Part shown: piece by piece, positions 34,863-43,882 of the stretch | How positions within the stretch are numbered: position 1 is the stretch's first letter | How the letters are laid out: every line of letters begins with the position of its first letter | From: Pectobacterium versatile | GTDB taxonomy: Bacteria > Pseudomonadota > Gammaproteobacteria > Enterobacterales > Enterobacteriaceae | Assembly (NCBI RefSeq): GCF_020166435.1 | Contig: NZ_JAINZP010000023.1 | Coordinates: 1 to 64,000 of the forward strand | DNA length: 64,000 nucleotides | Reading direction: 5' to 3' | Notes under the pieces: generated by a model | The model's database searches: none | What the model was told of the DNA's origin: nothing | Seen by the model: the letters and a program-made list of their open reading frames with translations, nothing else | Program-made: the position numbers and the translations under genes

Positions 34863-36799
34863 GTGCAACCTATTTTGCCCTGTTAACTAACATCGGCGCG
34901 GCCAAACTGGCTAACGCGACCGCGCTGGGTAGTCGTCTGAGCATCACCCGGATGGCCGTGGGTGACGGCGGCGGCGTATTGCCAACCCCAAACCCGGCAC
35001 AAACCAAACTGATTAACGAAAAGCGCCGGGCGGCACTCAACAACCTGATCATCGACCCGAAAAACCCCAGCCAGATTATCGCCGAACAGGTCATTCCCGA
35101 AAATGAAGGAGGTTGGTGGGTGCGGGAAGTCGGCCTGTTTGATGACGACGGCAATCTGATTGCTGTCGCCAATTGCCCTGAAACCTACAAGCCGCTATTG
35201 CAGCAGGGAAGCGGCCGCATTCAGACGGTCCGCATGATTTTGATTGTCAGCAGTACCGACGCCGTGACGCTGAAAATTGATCCGGCTGTCGTGCTGGCAA
35301 CGCGGGGTTATGTGGATGATGCACTGGCGGAGCATGAAAAGAGCCGCAAACACCCTGACGGGACACTGACGGCAAAAGGATTCGTGCAACTGAGCAGCGC
35401 GACGAACAGCGACAGTGACGTACTGGCCGCAACCCCTAAAGCGGTGAAAGCAGCGAATGATAACGCCAATGGGCGCGTACCGTCTGGCCGCAGGGTGAAC
35501 GGTAAGGCGCTGACAGCAGACATTACGCTGGGTGCCGGGGATGTGGGGGCATACACCAAGCTGGAAACTGATACGGCTGTTTCTGTCGCCGTAGCTGCCG
35601 CGAACACGGCCGCTACGGCAGCGGCTAACGCCAACACGAACGCTAATGGCCGCGTGCCGTCCGGGCGTACCGTCAACGGTAAAGCGCTGTCGGCAGATAT
35701 CGCGCTGGGTGCCGGGGATGTGGGGGCATACACCAAAGTAGAAACTGACACCCGAGTCGCGGCAGCAACCACCGCCGCGAATAATGCCGCTACGGCAGCG
35801 ACCAATGCTAACACGAACGCTAATGGCCGGGTGCCGTCTGGCCGTACCGTTAACGGCAAAGCGCTGTCGGCGGATATCGCGCTGGGTGCCGGGGATGTGG
35901 GGGCATACACCAAAGCCGAAACTGACACCCGTGTCGCGGCAGCAACCACCGCCGCGAATAATGCCGCTACGGCAGCGACCAATGCTAACACGAACGCTAA
36001 TGGCCGGGTGCCGTCTGGCCGTACTGTCAACGGTAAAGCGCTGTCGGCAGATATCGTGCTCACTGCTGGTGACGTTGGTGCGCTGACTGCGGGTGGCACT
36101 GCGGCTGCGGCTACTAAGCTGGCTACAGCCCGCAAAATCAACGGCGTGGCATTTGACGGTTCGGCAGATATTAGCGTTGATTCTGACTGGTCACAGATTA
36201 AAAACGTTCCCGCGGCATCATATGACGTCGCGGGTGTGGTGTTGTTGAGCTCGTCAATTAACACTAATAGCAGAACTATTGCTGCGACAGCGCAGCAACT
36301 TTTTACGGCTCACTCGATTGCAATTAACGCGCAGACAAAAGCGAATGCAGCGTTGCCAGCGGATGGAACTGCGGCGGCGGCGACTAAATTGGCAACCCCC
36401 AGAAAAATTAATGGCGTAGCATTTGATGGTACATCGGACATTGATCTAAATGGGTCACGAGTATGGATTTCGGGTGAGTACACGCCTGCAACCAGCACGC
36501 CAATCGTAGTGTCTCACGGATTGGTCGGTATTAATCCTCTGCACTGTCGTTGCGATGTGTTGATTAAATGTGTCGTCGCAGAAGGCGAATACCGCGTCGG
36601 TGAGTTCGCGATTAATCCCATGACACTTTTCATGCAACAAGGTGTCGCCCATCCCTATTCGTTGTTGCCAGCATTGAATGCAGGCACTGTGCAGTTGAAC
36701 ATCATGCACTATCTAGCTGCGTCATTTAAAACCAGCACGATAGGCAATCAGCAACTGAATATGGCTAATTGGCGTTGTATTCTTCGTATTTTTTATTAG
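34859..36799 (+). CDS. H: Tail fibre protein (gpH)
   Basis: 646 aa. The P2 H-type N-terminal attachment domain (about 1-150, YFALLTNIGAAKLANATALG..GDGGG) is followed by about four repeats of a 59-residue unit (NANGRVPSGRTVNGKALSAD..GAGDVGAYTK). A divergent receptor-binding tip follows (about 535-646, VWISGEYTPATSTPIVVSHG). The tip decides host range. Part of the V-W-J-I-H operon. Confidence 0.93.
   Translation: MSATYFALLTNIGAAKLANATALGSRLSITRMAVGDGGGVLPTPNPAQTKLINEKRRAALNNLIIDPKNPSQIIAEQVIPENEGGWWVREVGLFDDDGNLIAVANCPETYKPLLQQGSGRIQTVRMILIVSSTDAVTLKIDPAVVLATRGYVDDALAEHEKSRKHPDGTLTAKGFVQLSSATNSDSDVLAATPKAVKAANDNANGRVPSGRRVNGKALTADITLGAGDVGAYTKLETDTAVSVAVAAANTAATAAANANTNANGRVPSGRTVNGKALSADIALGAGDVGAYTKVETDTRVAAATTAANNAATAATNANTNANGRVPSGRTVNGKALSADIALGAGDVGAYTKAETDTRVAAATTAANNAATAATNANTNANGRVPSGRTVNGKALSADIVLTAGDVGALTAGGTAAAATKLATARKINGVAFDGSADISVDSDWSQIKNVPAASYDVAGVVLLSSSINTNSRTIAATAQQLFTAHSIAINAQTKANAALPADGTAAAATKLATPRKINGVAFDGTSDIDLNGSRVWISGEYTPATSTPIVVSHGLVGINPLHCRCDVLIKCVVAEGEYRVGEFAINPMTLFMQQGVAHPYSLLPALNAGTVQLNIMHYLAASFKTSTIGNQQLNMANWRCILRIFY
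35464..36060 (+). repeat. 177-bp tandem repeats within the tail-fibre gene
   Basis: Units begin near 35467, 35644, 35821 and 35998. The last three are almost identical at DNA level; the first is more diverged. The 177-bp spacing keeps the reading frame, so recombination would change fibre length without breaking the gene. Confidence 0.85.
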
Positions 36800-36810
36800 G
36801 AGTATAATAG

Positions 36811-36960
36811 ATGGATATTCAATATTGGAAACACAAAGATGGATGGATCTATATTGGAAATGAAATGGAGGGTGCCAGACCCGCTACAGATGAAGAGATA
36901 AATATTCATCAGCGTACCGTATATTTACCTGATGTTGTATCACATACGGTAAGTTCATAA
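36811..36960 (+). CDS. 49-aa protein after the tail fibre, assembly-protein remnant or small partner
   Basis: MDIQYWKHKDGWIYIGNEMEG..., with GGAG 9 nt upstream, 11 bp after H. WIY-G-x(n)-ATDEEI is the opening seen in small tail-fibre-associated proteins. P2 gpG (fibre chaperone, 175 aa) should be here and is absent, so this may replace it or be a leftover. Function unknown. Confidence 0.55.
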   Translation: MDIQYWKHKDGWIYIGNEMEGARPATDEEINIHQRTVYLPDVVSHTVSS

Positions 36961-36967
36961 ATGTAAA

Positions 36968-36998
36968 GTGGTTGCATCTCATAGCGAAATGCAACCAC
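36968..36998. terminator. Hairpin terminator between fibre operon and acyltransferase
   Basis: GTGGTTGCAT / ATGCAACCAC, a 10-bp perfect stem with an 11-nt loop, between convergent genes. T-rich on both sides (ATATTTT; TTTACAT). Confidence 0.75.
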
Positions 36999-37003
36999 AT
37001 ATT

Positions 37004-38050
37004 TTAAGCAAAAGACATTCTCTTTATTTTTGATATGAATTTCTCTTCAATGAGATAGTAGGAGATTGTCGCCATCATAAGGTTGAACACACCTACAACT
37101 ATCCAAACTTGGTGGTTTTCCATTCCAAAAAAAACACTCGGATATTTTACAAAAAACAGTATTATTGGTATTTGCATAAGATAAAAAGAGTAACTTATCT
37201 TACCTAGCCAAACAAACGGGCGTGTAAGTGAATTTATTTCAATCTTTGAGCAAGCAAAAACAAAAACCAAAGATGCGGTTGCCAGTACGGTGGCGAAATT
37301 TCTCTTCATGAATCCGTAATTACCTACTGGCGAAACAAAAAGTAGAATCAATAAAGAAAAACCGACTAACAATAACTTGTGCTTTTTCAATGTTAATTGA
37401 AAACCATTTATATACATAGCACCAAGAGCCATTCCAATGACAAACTCGGGAAGCCGATGTATTGGGCTTATATAAAAGTATGGCATCTTATCTGAGTTAC
37501 CAAAAACCATGACAAAAGGAATAATTAGCGAAGTTACAATATATGCTATTAATAAAGATGCTTTAGGATTCTTGTTAACCAATGGAAGTATTAGAGGAAA
37601 TACCATATAGAAAAAAAGTTCTGTGGAGACCGACCAAGACCCTCCAAAGTGCCAAGAAAAAAAAGAATCAGGTATCCAAGATTGCATCCCTGTAAAATAC
37701 AACACAAGAGATGGTATTAATTTTCCACTTTCAACATCAAATAAAAAAGGAAGTGAAATTATCCCCATGAAAATATATGCTGGATATATTCTTGATATTC
37801 TTGCCTTGACATAATCACTTCGGATGCCATTTCTGGCAGACCAAACCATAACAAAACCCGACAAGACGAAAAAAAATGACATACCAACGGCACCATTATT
37901 GATTACTCTCGTAATAAAATGGGGTACATCAAGAGGGTATCTGATTTGACAATGGAAAACGAAAACATAAAAGGCCGCGATAAATCTGAAAATGGTCAAT
38001 CCGTGTAATTGATTATTACTTGAGCCATTTTGGTTTGAGAAACTCCCCAT
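37004..38050 (-). CDS. Membrane acyltransferase, AT3 (OafA/YrhL) family
   Basis: 348 aa with about ten membrane helices. Family marks: N-terminal FRFIAAFYVFVFHC (catalytic His), FFFVLSGFVM, and R-x-x-R-I-Y-P in KARISRIYPAYIFMG. There is no SGNH domain, so it is a bare O-acetyltransferase-type unit. Transcribed against the late operons, AT-rich, with foreign codon use. It sits in the H-FI cargo position (P2 fun/Z). It probably acetylates a surface polysaccharide in the lysogen, altering antigen or phage receptor; the substrate is inferred only by analogy with phage O-antigen acetylases. Confidence 0.88.
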   Translation of the reverse strand: MGSFSNQNGSSNNQLHGLTIFRFIAAFYVFVFHCQIRYPLDVPHFITRVINNGAVGMSFFFVLSGFVMVWSARNGIRSDYVKARISRIYPAYIFMGIISLPFLFDVESGKLIPSLVLYFTGMQSWIPDSFFSWHFGGSWSVSTELFFYMVFPLILPLVNKNPKASLLIAYIVTSLIIPFVMVFGNSDKMPYFYISPIHRLPEFVIGMALGAMYINGFQLTLKKHKLLLVGFSLLILLFVSPVGNYGFMKRNFATVLATASLVFVFACSKIEINSLTRPFVWLGKISYSFYLMQIPIILFFVKYPSVFFGMENHQVWIVVGVFNLMMATISYYLIEEKFISKIKRMSFA

Positions 38051-38171
38051 ACTTCTTATCCCTGTGCGATTTCCAATGACCCACAGTTATCGGGGGAATT
38101 TCTAATTTCTTTAGATTTTTATCAGGATACCAAGGTTAGATGCTCGATTTACAGTCAATCGCAAACGTAAA

Positions 38172-38228
38172 TTGATCGTTACTGCCGATCAATAACACCT
38201 AATCGATCTGTATAAACGTTTATAAAAT
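38172..38228 (+). promoter_or_regulatory. Putative regulated promoter of prophage small-RNA unit
   Basis: TTGATCG-N7-CGATCAA (38172-38192) and palindrome TATAAACGTTTATA (38211-38224) overlapping TATAAAAT (38221-38228). Same elements and same spacing as at 12516-12570. The upstream repeat is centred about 51 bp before the predicted start, an activator-like position. Confidence 0.55.
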
Positions 38229-38232
38229 AATC

Positions 38233-38322
38233 ACCCGAAATGTCATTATGTTGTTGGTTTTAAAAATAATGACATATCAGGGAAAGCAAAGCCCACCGTT
38301 AGCGAGACGGTGGGCTTTTTTT
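38233..38322 (+). ncRNA. Candidate small RNA, prophage copy
   Basis: About 90 nt, no ORF. Hairpin 1 is ATGTCATTAT (38240-38249) perfectly paired with ATAATGACAT (38266-38275). The linker is CAGGGAAAGC (38279-38288), then terminator GCCCACCGT / ACGGTGGGC (38291-38315) and seven T residues. Compared with the chromosomal copy, loops differ while stems, linker and promoter are kept, and one pair changes from C-G to U-A. It lies between the acyltransferase and the FI operon and stops before FI. Confidence 0.6.
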
Positions 38323-38342
38323 GTGCCTGTTTTCCGTCTCTT

Positions 38343-38406
38343 TGTTGTACCAGCCCCCACCGTACCCGCATGACTCGCCCATGCTCGCACCACACCGGAC
38401 AATAAC
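38343..38406 (+). promoter_or_regulatory. Probable Ogr-dependent late promoter for FI operon
   Basis: TGTTGTACCAGC (38343-38354), 58 bp before -10-like AATAAC. It matches the site ahead of gene O at 11 of 12 bases. P2 has its F promoter here. Confidence 0.5.
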
Positions 38407-38450
38407 CTCTCCTAATGCAGCAATAGTGCTATTAGCTGGAGCCTGAATGT

Positions 38451-39620
38451 ATGAGTGATTTTCACCACGGCGTGCAGGTCGTCGAGATTAACGACGGCAC
38501 GCGCGTTATTTCCACCGTTTCCACCGCGATTATCGGCATGGTGTGTACCGCCGCCGATGCCGACGCGGCCACCTTTCCCCTCAATACCCCGGTACTGATT
38601 ACCAACGTGCTGTCCGCCGTCGGCAAGGCCGGGAAAAAAGGCACGCTGGCCGCTGCCCTGTCTGCCATCGCCGACCAGTCCAAACCCGTCACCGTTGTGG
38701 TGCGCGTGGCCGAGGGTAAAGATGAAGCCGAAACCATCAGCAATGTGATCGGCGGCAGCGACGAAAACGGCAAATACACCGGGATGAAAGCCCTGTTAGA
38801 TGCCCTGTCGGTAACAGGCGTGAAGCCGCGCATTCTCGGTGCGCCGGGGCTGGACTCGCTGCCCGTTGCCACGGCGTTAGCGTCCATTTGTCAGTCGCTG
38901 CGTGCTTTTGGTTACGTCAGCGCGTGGGGCTGCAAAACCCTGTCGGACGCCATTAATTACCGGGAAAATTTCAGCCAGCGTGAACTGATGGTGATCTGGC
39001 CGGATTTTATCGCGTGGGACACCACGGCCAACGCCAGCGCCACCGCGTATGCCACCGCCCGCGCCCTCGGTCTGCGTGCCAAAATCGACCAAGAGACAGG
39101 CTGGCATAAAACCCTGTCTAACGTCGGCGTGAACGGCGTGACGGGTATCAGCGCCTCGGTGTATTGGGATTTGCAGGCACCCGGCACCGACGCGGATTTA
39201 CTGAATGAAGCAGGTGTCACCACGCTGGTTCGTAAGGACGGCTTCCGCTTCTGGGGTAACCGCACCTGTTCTGACGATCCGCTGTTCCTGTTTGAGAACT
39301 ACACCCGCACCGCACAGGTACTGGCCGATACGATGGCCGAAGCGCACATGTGGGCGGTGGATAAGCCCGTTACCGCAACGCTTATCAAAGACATTATCGA
39401 AGGTATCAAGGCCAAGTTTCGTGAGCTGAAAACGGGCGGCTACATCATTGACGCCGATTGCTGGCTGGACGAAACCGCCAACGATAAGGAAACGCTGAAA
39501 GCGGGGAAGCTGTATATCGATTACGACTATACCCCCGTTCCCCCTCTGGAAAATCTCACCCTGCGCCAGCGCATCACCGATAAATATCTGGTGAATCTGG
39601 CTGCATCGGTCAACAGCTAA
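38451..39620 (+). CDS. FI: Tail sheath protein (gpFI)
   Basis: 389 aa (P2 FI 396). Contractile sheath: MSDFHHGVQVVEINDGTRVISTVSTAIIGMVCTA, and C-terminal DADCWLDETANDKETLKAGKLYIDYDYTPVPPLENL. First gene of the tail operon. Confidence 0.96.
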   Translation: MSDFHHGVQVVEINDGTRVISTVSTAIIGMVCTAADADAATFPLNTPVLITNVLSAVGKAGKKGTLAAALSAIADQSKPVTVVVRVAEGKDEAETISNVIGGSDENGKYTGMKALLDALSVTGVKPRILGAPGLDSLPVATALASICQSLRAFGYVSAWGCKTLSDAINYRENFSQRELMVIWPDFIAWDTTANASATAYATARALGLRAKIDQETGWHKTLSNVGVNGVTGISASVYWDLQAPGTDADLLNEAGVTTLVRKDGFRFWGNRTCSDDPLFLFENYTRTAQVLADTMAEAHMWAVDKPVTATLIKDIIEGIKAKFRELKTGGYIIDADCWLDETANDKETLKAGKLYIDYDYTPVPPLENLTLRQRITDKYLVNLAASVNS

Positions 39621-39632
39621 GGAGCTAACGCT

Positions 39633-40154
39633 ATGGCACTGCCTCGTCACCTGAAATTTATGAATTTGTTTAATGACGGCATGAGCTACATGGGGATCGC
39701 CACCGCCGTCACGCTGCCAAAACTCACGCGCAAACTGGAGAACTATCGCGGCGGCGGCATGAACGGCACCGCCCCTGTCGATTTTGGGCTGGATGATGAT
39801 GCGCTGGCGATGGAATGGACGCTCGGCGGTTTTGCTGACAAAACGCTGTGGAGTCAGTACGCCGCGCCGGGTGCCGATAAAGTGCTGCTGCGATTTGCCG
39901 GGTCATATCAGCGTGATGACACTGGGGAAATTTCGGCAGTTGAGGTCGTTATGCGTGGTCGTCATAAAGAAATTGATGGCGGCGAGAGCAAACAAGGTGA
40001 GGCGACAGAAACCAAGGTTTCGACCCAGTGCACGTACTACAAACTGACCATCGACGGCGAGGAGATGATCGAGATTGACACCATCAACATGATTGAACGT
40101 GTAGTCGGCGCTGACCGTCTGGAGCAACACCGCCGCGCTATTGGTCTGGCATAA
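39633..40154 (+). CDS. FII: Tail tube protein (gpFII)
   Basis: 173 aa (P2 FII 172). MALPRHLKFMNLFNDGMSYMGIA and IDGEEMIEIDTINMIERVVG are family hallmarks. Confidence 0.96.
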   Translation: MALPRHLKFMNLFNDGMSYMGIATAVTLPKLTRKLENYRGGGMNGTAPVDFGLDDDALAMEWTLGGFADKTLWSQYAAPGADKVLLRFAGSYQRDDTGEISAVEVVMRGRHKEIDGGESKQGEATETKVSTQCTYYKLTIDGEEMIEIDTINMIERVVGADRLEQHRRAIGLA

Positions 40155-40221
40155 CCCTGTCCGGCCAGCCCGGCGCTGGCCGTCTTCTTTCTATTTTCTA
40201 TCTGAACACAGAGGCAACATC

Positions 40222-40518
40222 ATGAACAAAAACGACAACGTGGTAACACTGGAAACCCCTATCAAGCGCGGCGAAACCGTCATCGACACTATCACCCTGA
40301 TTAAGCCAAACACCGGAACGCTGCGCGGTGTCAGCCTGGCGGCGCTGGCCGGGTCGGACGTAGACGCGATGATTAAAGTGCTGCCACGCATGACGCTGCC
40401 AGCACTGACCGAAACCGAAATCGCCCGTATGGAATTGCCGGATATGATTACCATCGCAGGCAAGGTGATCGGTTTTTTGACGCCGAAATCGCAACAGGCG
40501 GACTACCCCGAAGCCTGA
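40222..40518 (+). CDS. E: Tail assembly protein gpE
   Basis: 98 aa (P2 E 91), ends LTPKSQQADYPEA. Tail-length chaperone region. The start follows GAGGCAAC. Its normal frame stops at 40518, and a frameshift product reads on (next entry). Confidence 0.92.
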   Translation: MNKNDNVVTLETPIKRGETVIDTITLIKPNTGTLRGVSLAALAGSDVDAMIKVLPRMTLPALTETEIARMELPDMITIAGKVIGFLTPKSQQADYPEA

Positions 40519-40655
40519 GTGTTGATGAGCTGATGGCGGATATCGCAGTGATTTTTCACTGGCCGCCATCCGAGCTGTACCCGATGACCCTCACCGAGTT
40601 GATTTTGTGGCGCGACAAAGCGCTGAAACGCAGCGGACACCATAACAATGAGTAA
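40222..40655 (+). CDS. Frameshift product gpE+E'
   Basis: The slippery heptamer T-TTT-TTG (40473-40479) is in the exact X-XXY-YYZ phase of frame 0. A -1 shift continues DAEIATGG..FHWPPSELYPMTLTELILWRDKALKRSGHH.. to a TAA overlapping the T start, giving about 144 aa (P2 E+E' 142). P2 is known to make E+E' this way, like lambda G/GT. Confidence 0.9.
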
Positions 40656-43392
40656 CAGTCTACAACTCAGTGTATTGTTGCGCGCCGTTGATCAGGCAAC
40701 CCGCCCCTTTCGGGCGGTGCAGGATGCGGCGCGCACACTGTCGGGTGAAATTCAGGGGTCGCAAGACCAGTTGCGCAGCCTGAACGCACAGGCCGGTCGC
40801 GTTGAGGGGTTCCGGCGAACCAGCACAGAACTGGCAAATACGGGACGGGCGCTGGAAAAGGCAAAAGCTGACGCCGCCGCGTTGGCGGTTGCGTTCCGAA
40901 ACACCGCCAACCCAACCCGCGCCCAGACTAAGGCGCTGGAAGAGGCGCGCAAAAAAGCCACGGAGTTACAGGCGCAACAAAACCGCCTGCGACAGTCTGT
41001 TCAGAACCAGCGCGGCGCATTGCGGGCGGCGGGCATCGATACACGCAATCTGGCAAGTGCAGAGCGACAACTCAGAACGAATATTGCTGCCGCTACCGAC
41101 ACCCTGAACCGACAACGGGCAGCGCTGGCACGCGTGAGTCAGCAACAGGAAAAACTGAACGCGGTCAAAAAGCGCTACGAGAAAGGCAAAGAAATTACCG
41201 CCGCCGTACGCAATACCAGCGCGGCAGCCTTTGCGGGCGGGTCAGCGGCACTGTATGCAGGCAGTCGGCTAATTGCCCCCTCGGTTCAGGCCGACGGACA
41301 CGGGGCGCGCATTGCGGCGCAGACGGGCGGAAATGCGGCCGACGGCGAACAGTACACCCGCGTTATCAAAGAGATTAACGCCTCTGGGGTCAGTGGTGAC
41401 CTCAACCAGATAGCCGACGCGGTGGCCGCCGTGCGCAGCACGCTGGGGGCGATGGGAAACGTAGGGGAAACCGAGCTGGCGCGGATATCGCGTAAAGCAC
41501 TGGACATTCAGGCGACGCTCGGCGGCGATGCGACAGAGAGTATCCAGATAGCCGCCATCATGATGAAAAACGGCCTCGCGAAAAACAGCGACGAGGCGTT
41601 TGATTTGATGGTCTCCGGGATGCAGCGCGTGTCTGCGCAGATGCGCGGCGAACTGCCGGAAATCCTGCATGAATATTCAACCCACTTCCGCAACATGGGA
41701 TTCAGCGGATCGGAGGCGATGACGCTGCTGGTCGATATGGCGCAGCAAGGCAAGTTCGCGCTGGACAAAACAGGCGACGCGATTAAGGAATTCAGTATTC
41801 GCGGGTCGGACATGTCAAAGGCCAGCATTGAAGCCTATGACGCCATCGGACTCAATGCGGCCAAAATGTCTAACGCCATCGCCAGTGGGGGCGATAAGGC
41901 GCGGGCGGCAATGCAGAAAACCGCCAACGGGTTGCTGAAAATTAAAGACCCGGCTGAGCGGGCAAATGCTGCCATTGCCTTGTTTGGTACGCCGATTGAA
42001 GACCTGTCGATTGACCAGATACCGAAATTTCTGTCCGCGCTGGCCGGAACCGAAAACAAGCTGGGCGACGTGTCCGGGGCGGCTGACCGGATGGGGGATA
42101 CCCTGCGCGATAATCTGCAAGGGGATATCAGCAAGCTGCAAGGGGCGATGGCTGGCCTGCGATTTAAATTGTTCAATGACGACGACGGCATACTGCGAAA
42201 ACTGACGCAAGCCGCCACGGCATGGCTGAACCGGGTCAATGAGTGGGTGACAGCAAACCCAGAACTGGCGCGCCAGATTGTCATGGTGGCCGGGGCAGCA
42301 GCGGCGTTGATAGCGGTCGTCGGTGGGATCGGGCTGGTCATCTGGCCTGTCATGGCCGGGATTAATGCATTGATCGCGGGTGCGGGATTTTTGGGCGTCG
42401 GATTCGGGGCGCTCACTAACCCTCTGGCCGTTGTCCGGGGCGCGATGTCGGGTTTTGGCCGGGTGCTGATGTGGTTGTTTACCTCACCGCTGGCGCTGCT
42501 GCGTACCGGGATTATGTTTATTGGCAGTGCGTTAGGCGTGCTGCTGTCGCCTGTCGGGCTGGTTGTCGCGGCGATTGTCGGCGGTGCGCTACTTATCTGG
42601 AAATACTGGGAGCCTATCAAGGCATTCATCGGTGGTGTGGTCGAGGGATTCGTTGCAGCCAGTGCGCCCATTATCGCCGCGTTCGCGCCGCTTCAACCTG
42701 TATTTACGTGGATAGGCGACAAAATCAGGGCGCTGTTTGGCTGGTTCGGCGATCTGCTGACGCCCGTCAAATCGACTGCCGCCGAGCTGGACGGTGCGGC
42801 CAGCATGGGGAAACGGTTCGGTGAGGCGCTGGCTAACGGGCTGAACATCATCATGCACCCGCTAGAGTCGCTGAAAAAAGGCGTGTCGTGGCTGCTGGAA
42901 AAGCTGGGGCTGGTTGACGAGAAATCGAAGAAGCTGCCAACCGCTGACAGTATCCTGCCGCCGGAAGAAGCCGCCGCACTCAAGGTCGGCGTGAGCCGCG
43001 CCCCGACACCGCAGGGAGTCGACGCAACGTCAATTGCTGCCCGATACAGCGGCGACCGCGACAACGGCGGACGCGTCCCGCTGGGAGAGTTTGCCGTCGT
43101 CGGTGAACATGGGCCGGAAATCGTTGAGGGTCCGGCCAATGTCACCAGCCGTAAAAAAACGGCGGCGATGGCGTCCGCAGCCATGAACATGTCAGCCTAT
43201 CGCCCGATAGCGCCAACGGTTCAGGCCAGCGCGGCATCGTCCCCGGTCAGCATTCACGCGCCAATTAGCATTGTTGCCCAGCCCGGCCAAAGTGCGCAGG
43301 ACATCGCGCAGGAAGTCACGCGCCAGCTTGAACAGCGGGAACGGGCGGCGCGGTCACGTGCCTTCAGTCAGTACAGTTATCAGGGGGGTTAA
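40648..43392 (+). CDS. T: Tape measure protein (gpT)
   Basis: 914 aa (P2 T 815), sets tail length. A long N-terminal coiled coil (about 1-180) is followed by a P2-type conserved region (SAQMRGELPEILHEYSTHFRNMGFSG), a hydrophobic membrane-active block (about 540-660) and an Ala-rich end. Confidence 0.95.
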   Translation: MSNSLQLSVLLRAVDQATRPFRAVQDAARTLSGEIQGSQDQLRSLNAQAGRVEGFRRTSTELANTGRALEKAKADAAALAVAFRNTANPTRAQTKALEEARKKATELQAQQNRLRQSVQNQRGALRAAGIDTRNLASAERQLRTNIAAATDTLNRQRAALARVSQQQEKLNAVKKRYEKGKEITAAVRNTSAAAFAGGSAALYAGSRLIAPSVQADGHGARIAAQTGGNAADGEQYTRVIKEINASGVSGDLNQIADAVAAVRSTLGAMGNVGETELARISRKALDIQATLGGDATESIQIAAIMMKNGLAKNSDEAFDLMVSGMQRVSAQMRGELPEILHEYSTHFRNMGFSGSEAMTLLVDMAQQGKFALDKTGDAIKEFSIRGSDMSKASIEAYDAIGLNAAKMSNAIASGGDKARAAMQKTANGLLKIKDPAERANAAIALFGTPIEDLSIDQIPKFLSALAGTENKLGDVSGAADRMGDTLRDNLQGDISKLQGAMAGLRFKLFNDDDGILRKLTQAATAWLNRVNEWVTANPELARQIVMVAGAAAALIAVVGGIGLVIWPVMAGINALIAGAGFLGVGFGALTNPLAVVRGAMSGFGRVLMWLFTSPLALLRTGIMFIGSALGVLLSPVGLVVAAIVGGALLIWKYWEPIKAFIGGVVEGFVAASAPIIAAFAPLQPVFTWIGDKIRALFGWFGDLLTPVKSTAAELDGAASMGKRFGEALANGLNIIMHPLESLKKGVSWLLEKLGLVDEKSKKLPTADSILPPEEAAALKVGVSRAPTPQGVDATSIAARYSGDRDNGGRVPLGEFAVVGEHGPEIVEGPANVTSRKKTAAMASAAMNMSAYRPIAPTVQASAASSPVSIHAPISIVAQPGQSAQDIAQEVTRQLEQRERAARSRAFSQYSYQGG

Positions 43393-43396
43393 TCCG

Positions 43397-43882
43397 ATGA
43401 TGCTCACGTTAGGGCTGTTTGTTTTCCAGCTCCAGACATTGCCGTATCAAAATATGCAGCGCAACGTTGACTACCGCTGGCCGTCAAACAGCCGCGTCGG
43501 TCAGCGTCCGGCGTTGCAGTTCTTAGGCGTTGAAGACGAGAAAATCACGCTGTCAGGCGAACTGTTGCCGGAAATCACAGGCGGCACACTGTCGTTGCTG
43601 ATGCTGGAGACGATGGCCGATCAGGGGCGTGCATGGCCGCTGATTGAGGGCAGCGGCACCATTTACGGCGTATTTGTGGTGAACAGTATCAGCCAGAAAA
43701 AAACCGATTTTTTCCCTGATGGCCGTTCCCGGCGGATTGAGTTTACCATCACGCTGACCCGTGTGGACTCGTCGCTGTCTGCCATGCTGGGCGATTTACG
43801 CCAGCAGGCGGAGGGCTTGATCGGCAACGCCGGGGAAATGGCTAACCGGGCGCAATCTGCCATCGGAGGATTATTCGCATGA
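43397..43882 (+). CDS. U: Tail protein U
   Basis: 161 aa (P2 U 159). MLTLGLFVFQLQTLPYQNMQRNVDYRWPSNSRVG; caps the tail tube. The start is at tandem ATGs 5 bp after T. Overlaps D by 4 bp. Confidence 0.94.
   Translation: MMLTLGLFVFQLQTLPYQNMQRNVDYRWPSNSRVGQRPALQFLGVEDEKITLSGELLPEITGGTLSLLMLETMADQGRAWPLIEGSGTIYGVFVVNSISQKKTDFFPDGRSRRIEFTITLTRVDSSLSAMLGDLRQQAEGLIGNAGEMANRAQSAIGGLFA

Noticed and set aside
35308-36264. 318-codon open frame antisense to the tail-fibre gene.
   Set aside because: It mirrors the low-complexity Ala/Thr repeats of gene H; there is no ribosome site, and the composition is an artefact of the repeat codons.
41835-42671. 278-codon open frame antisense to the tape measure gene.
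   Set aside because: Ala/Pro/Ser-rich translation typical of reverse reading of GC-rich coding DNA; no start context.
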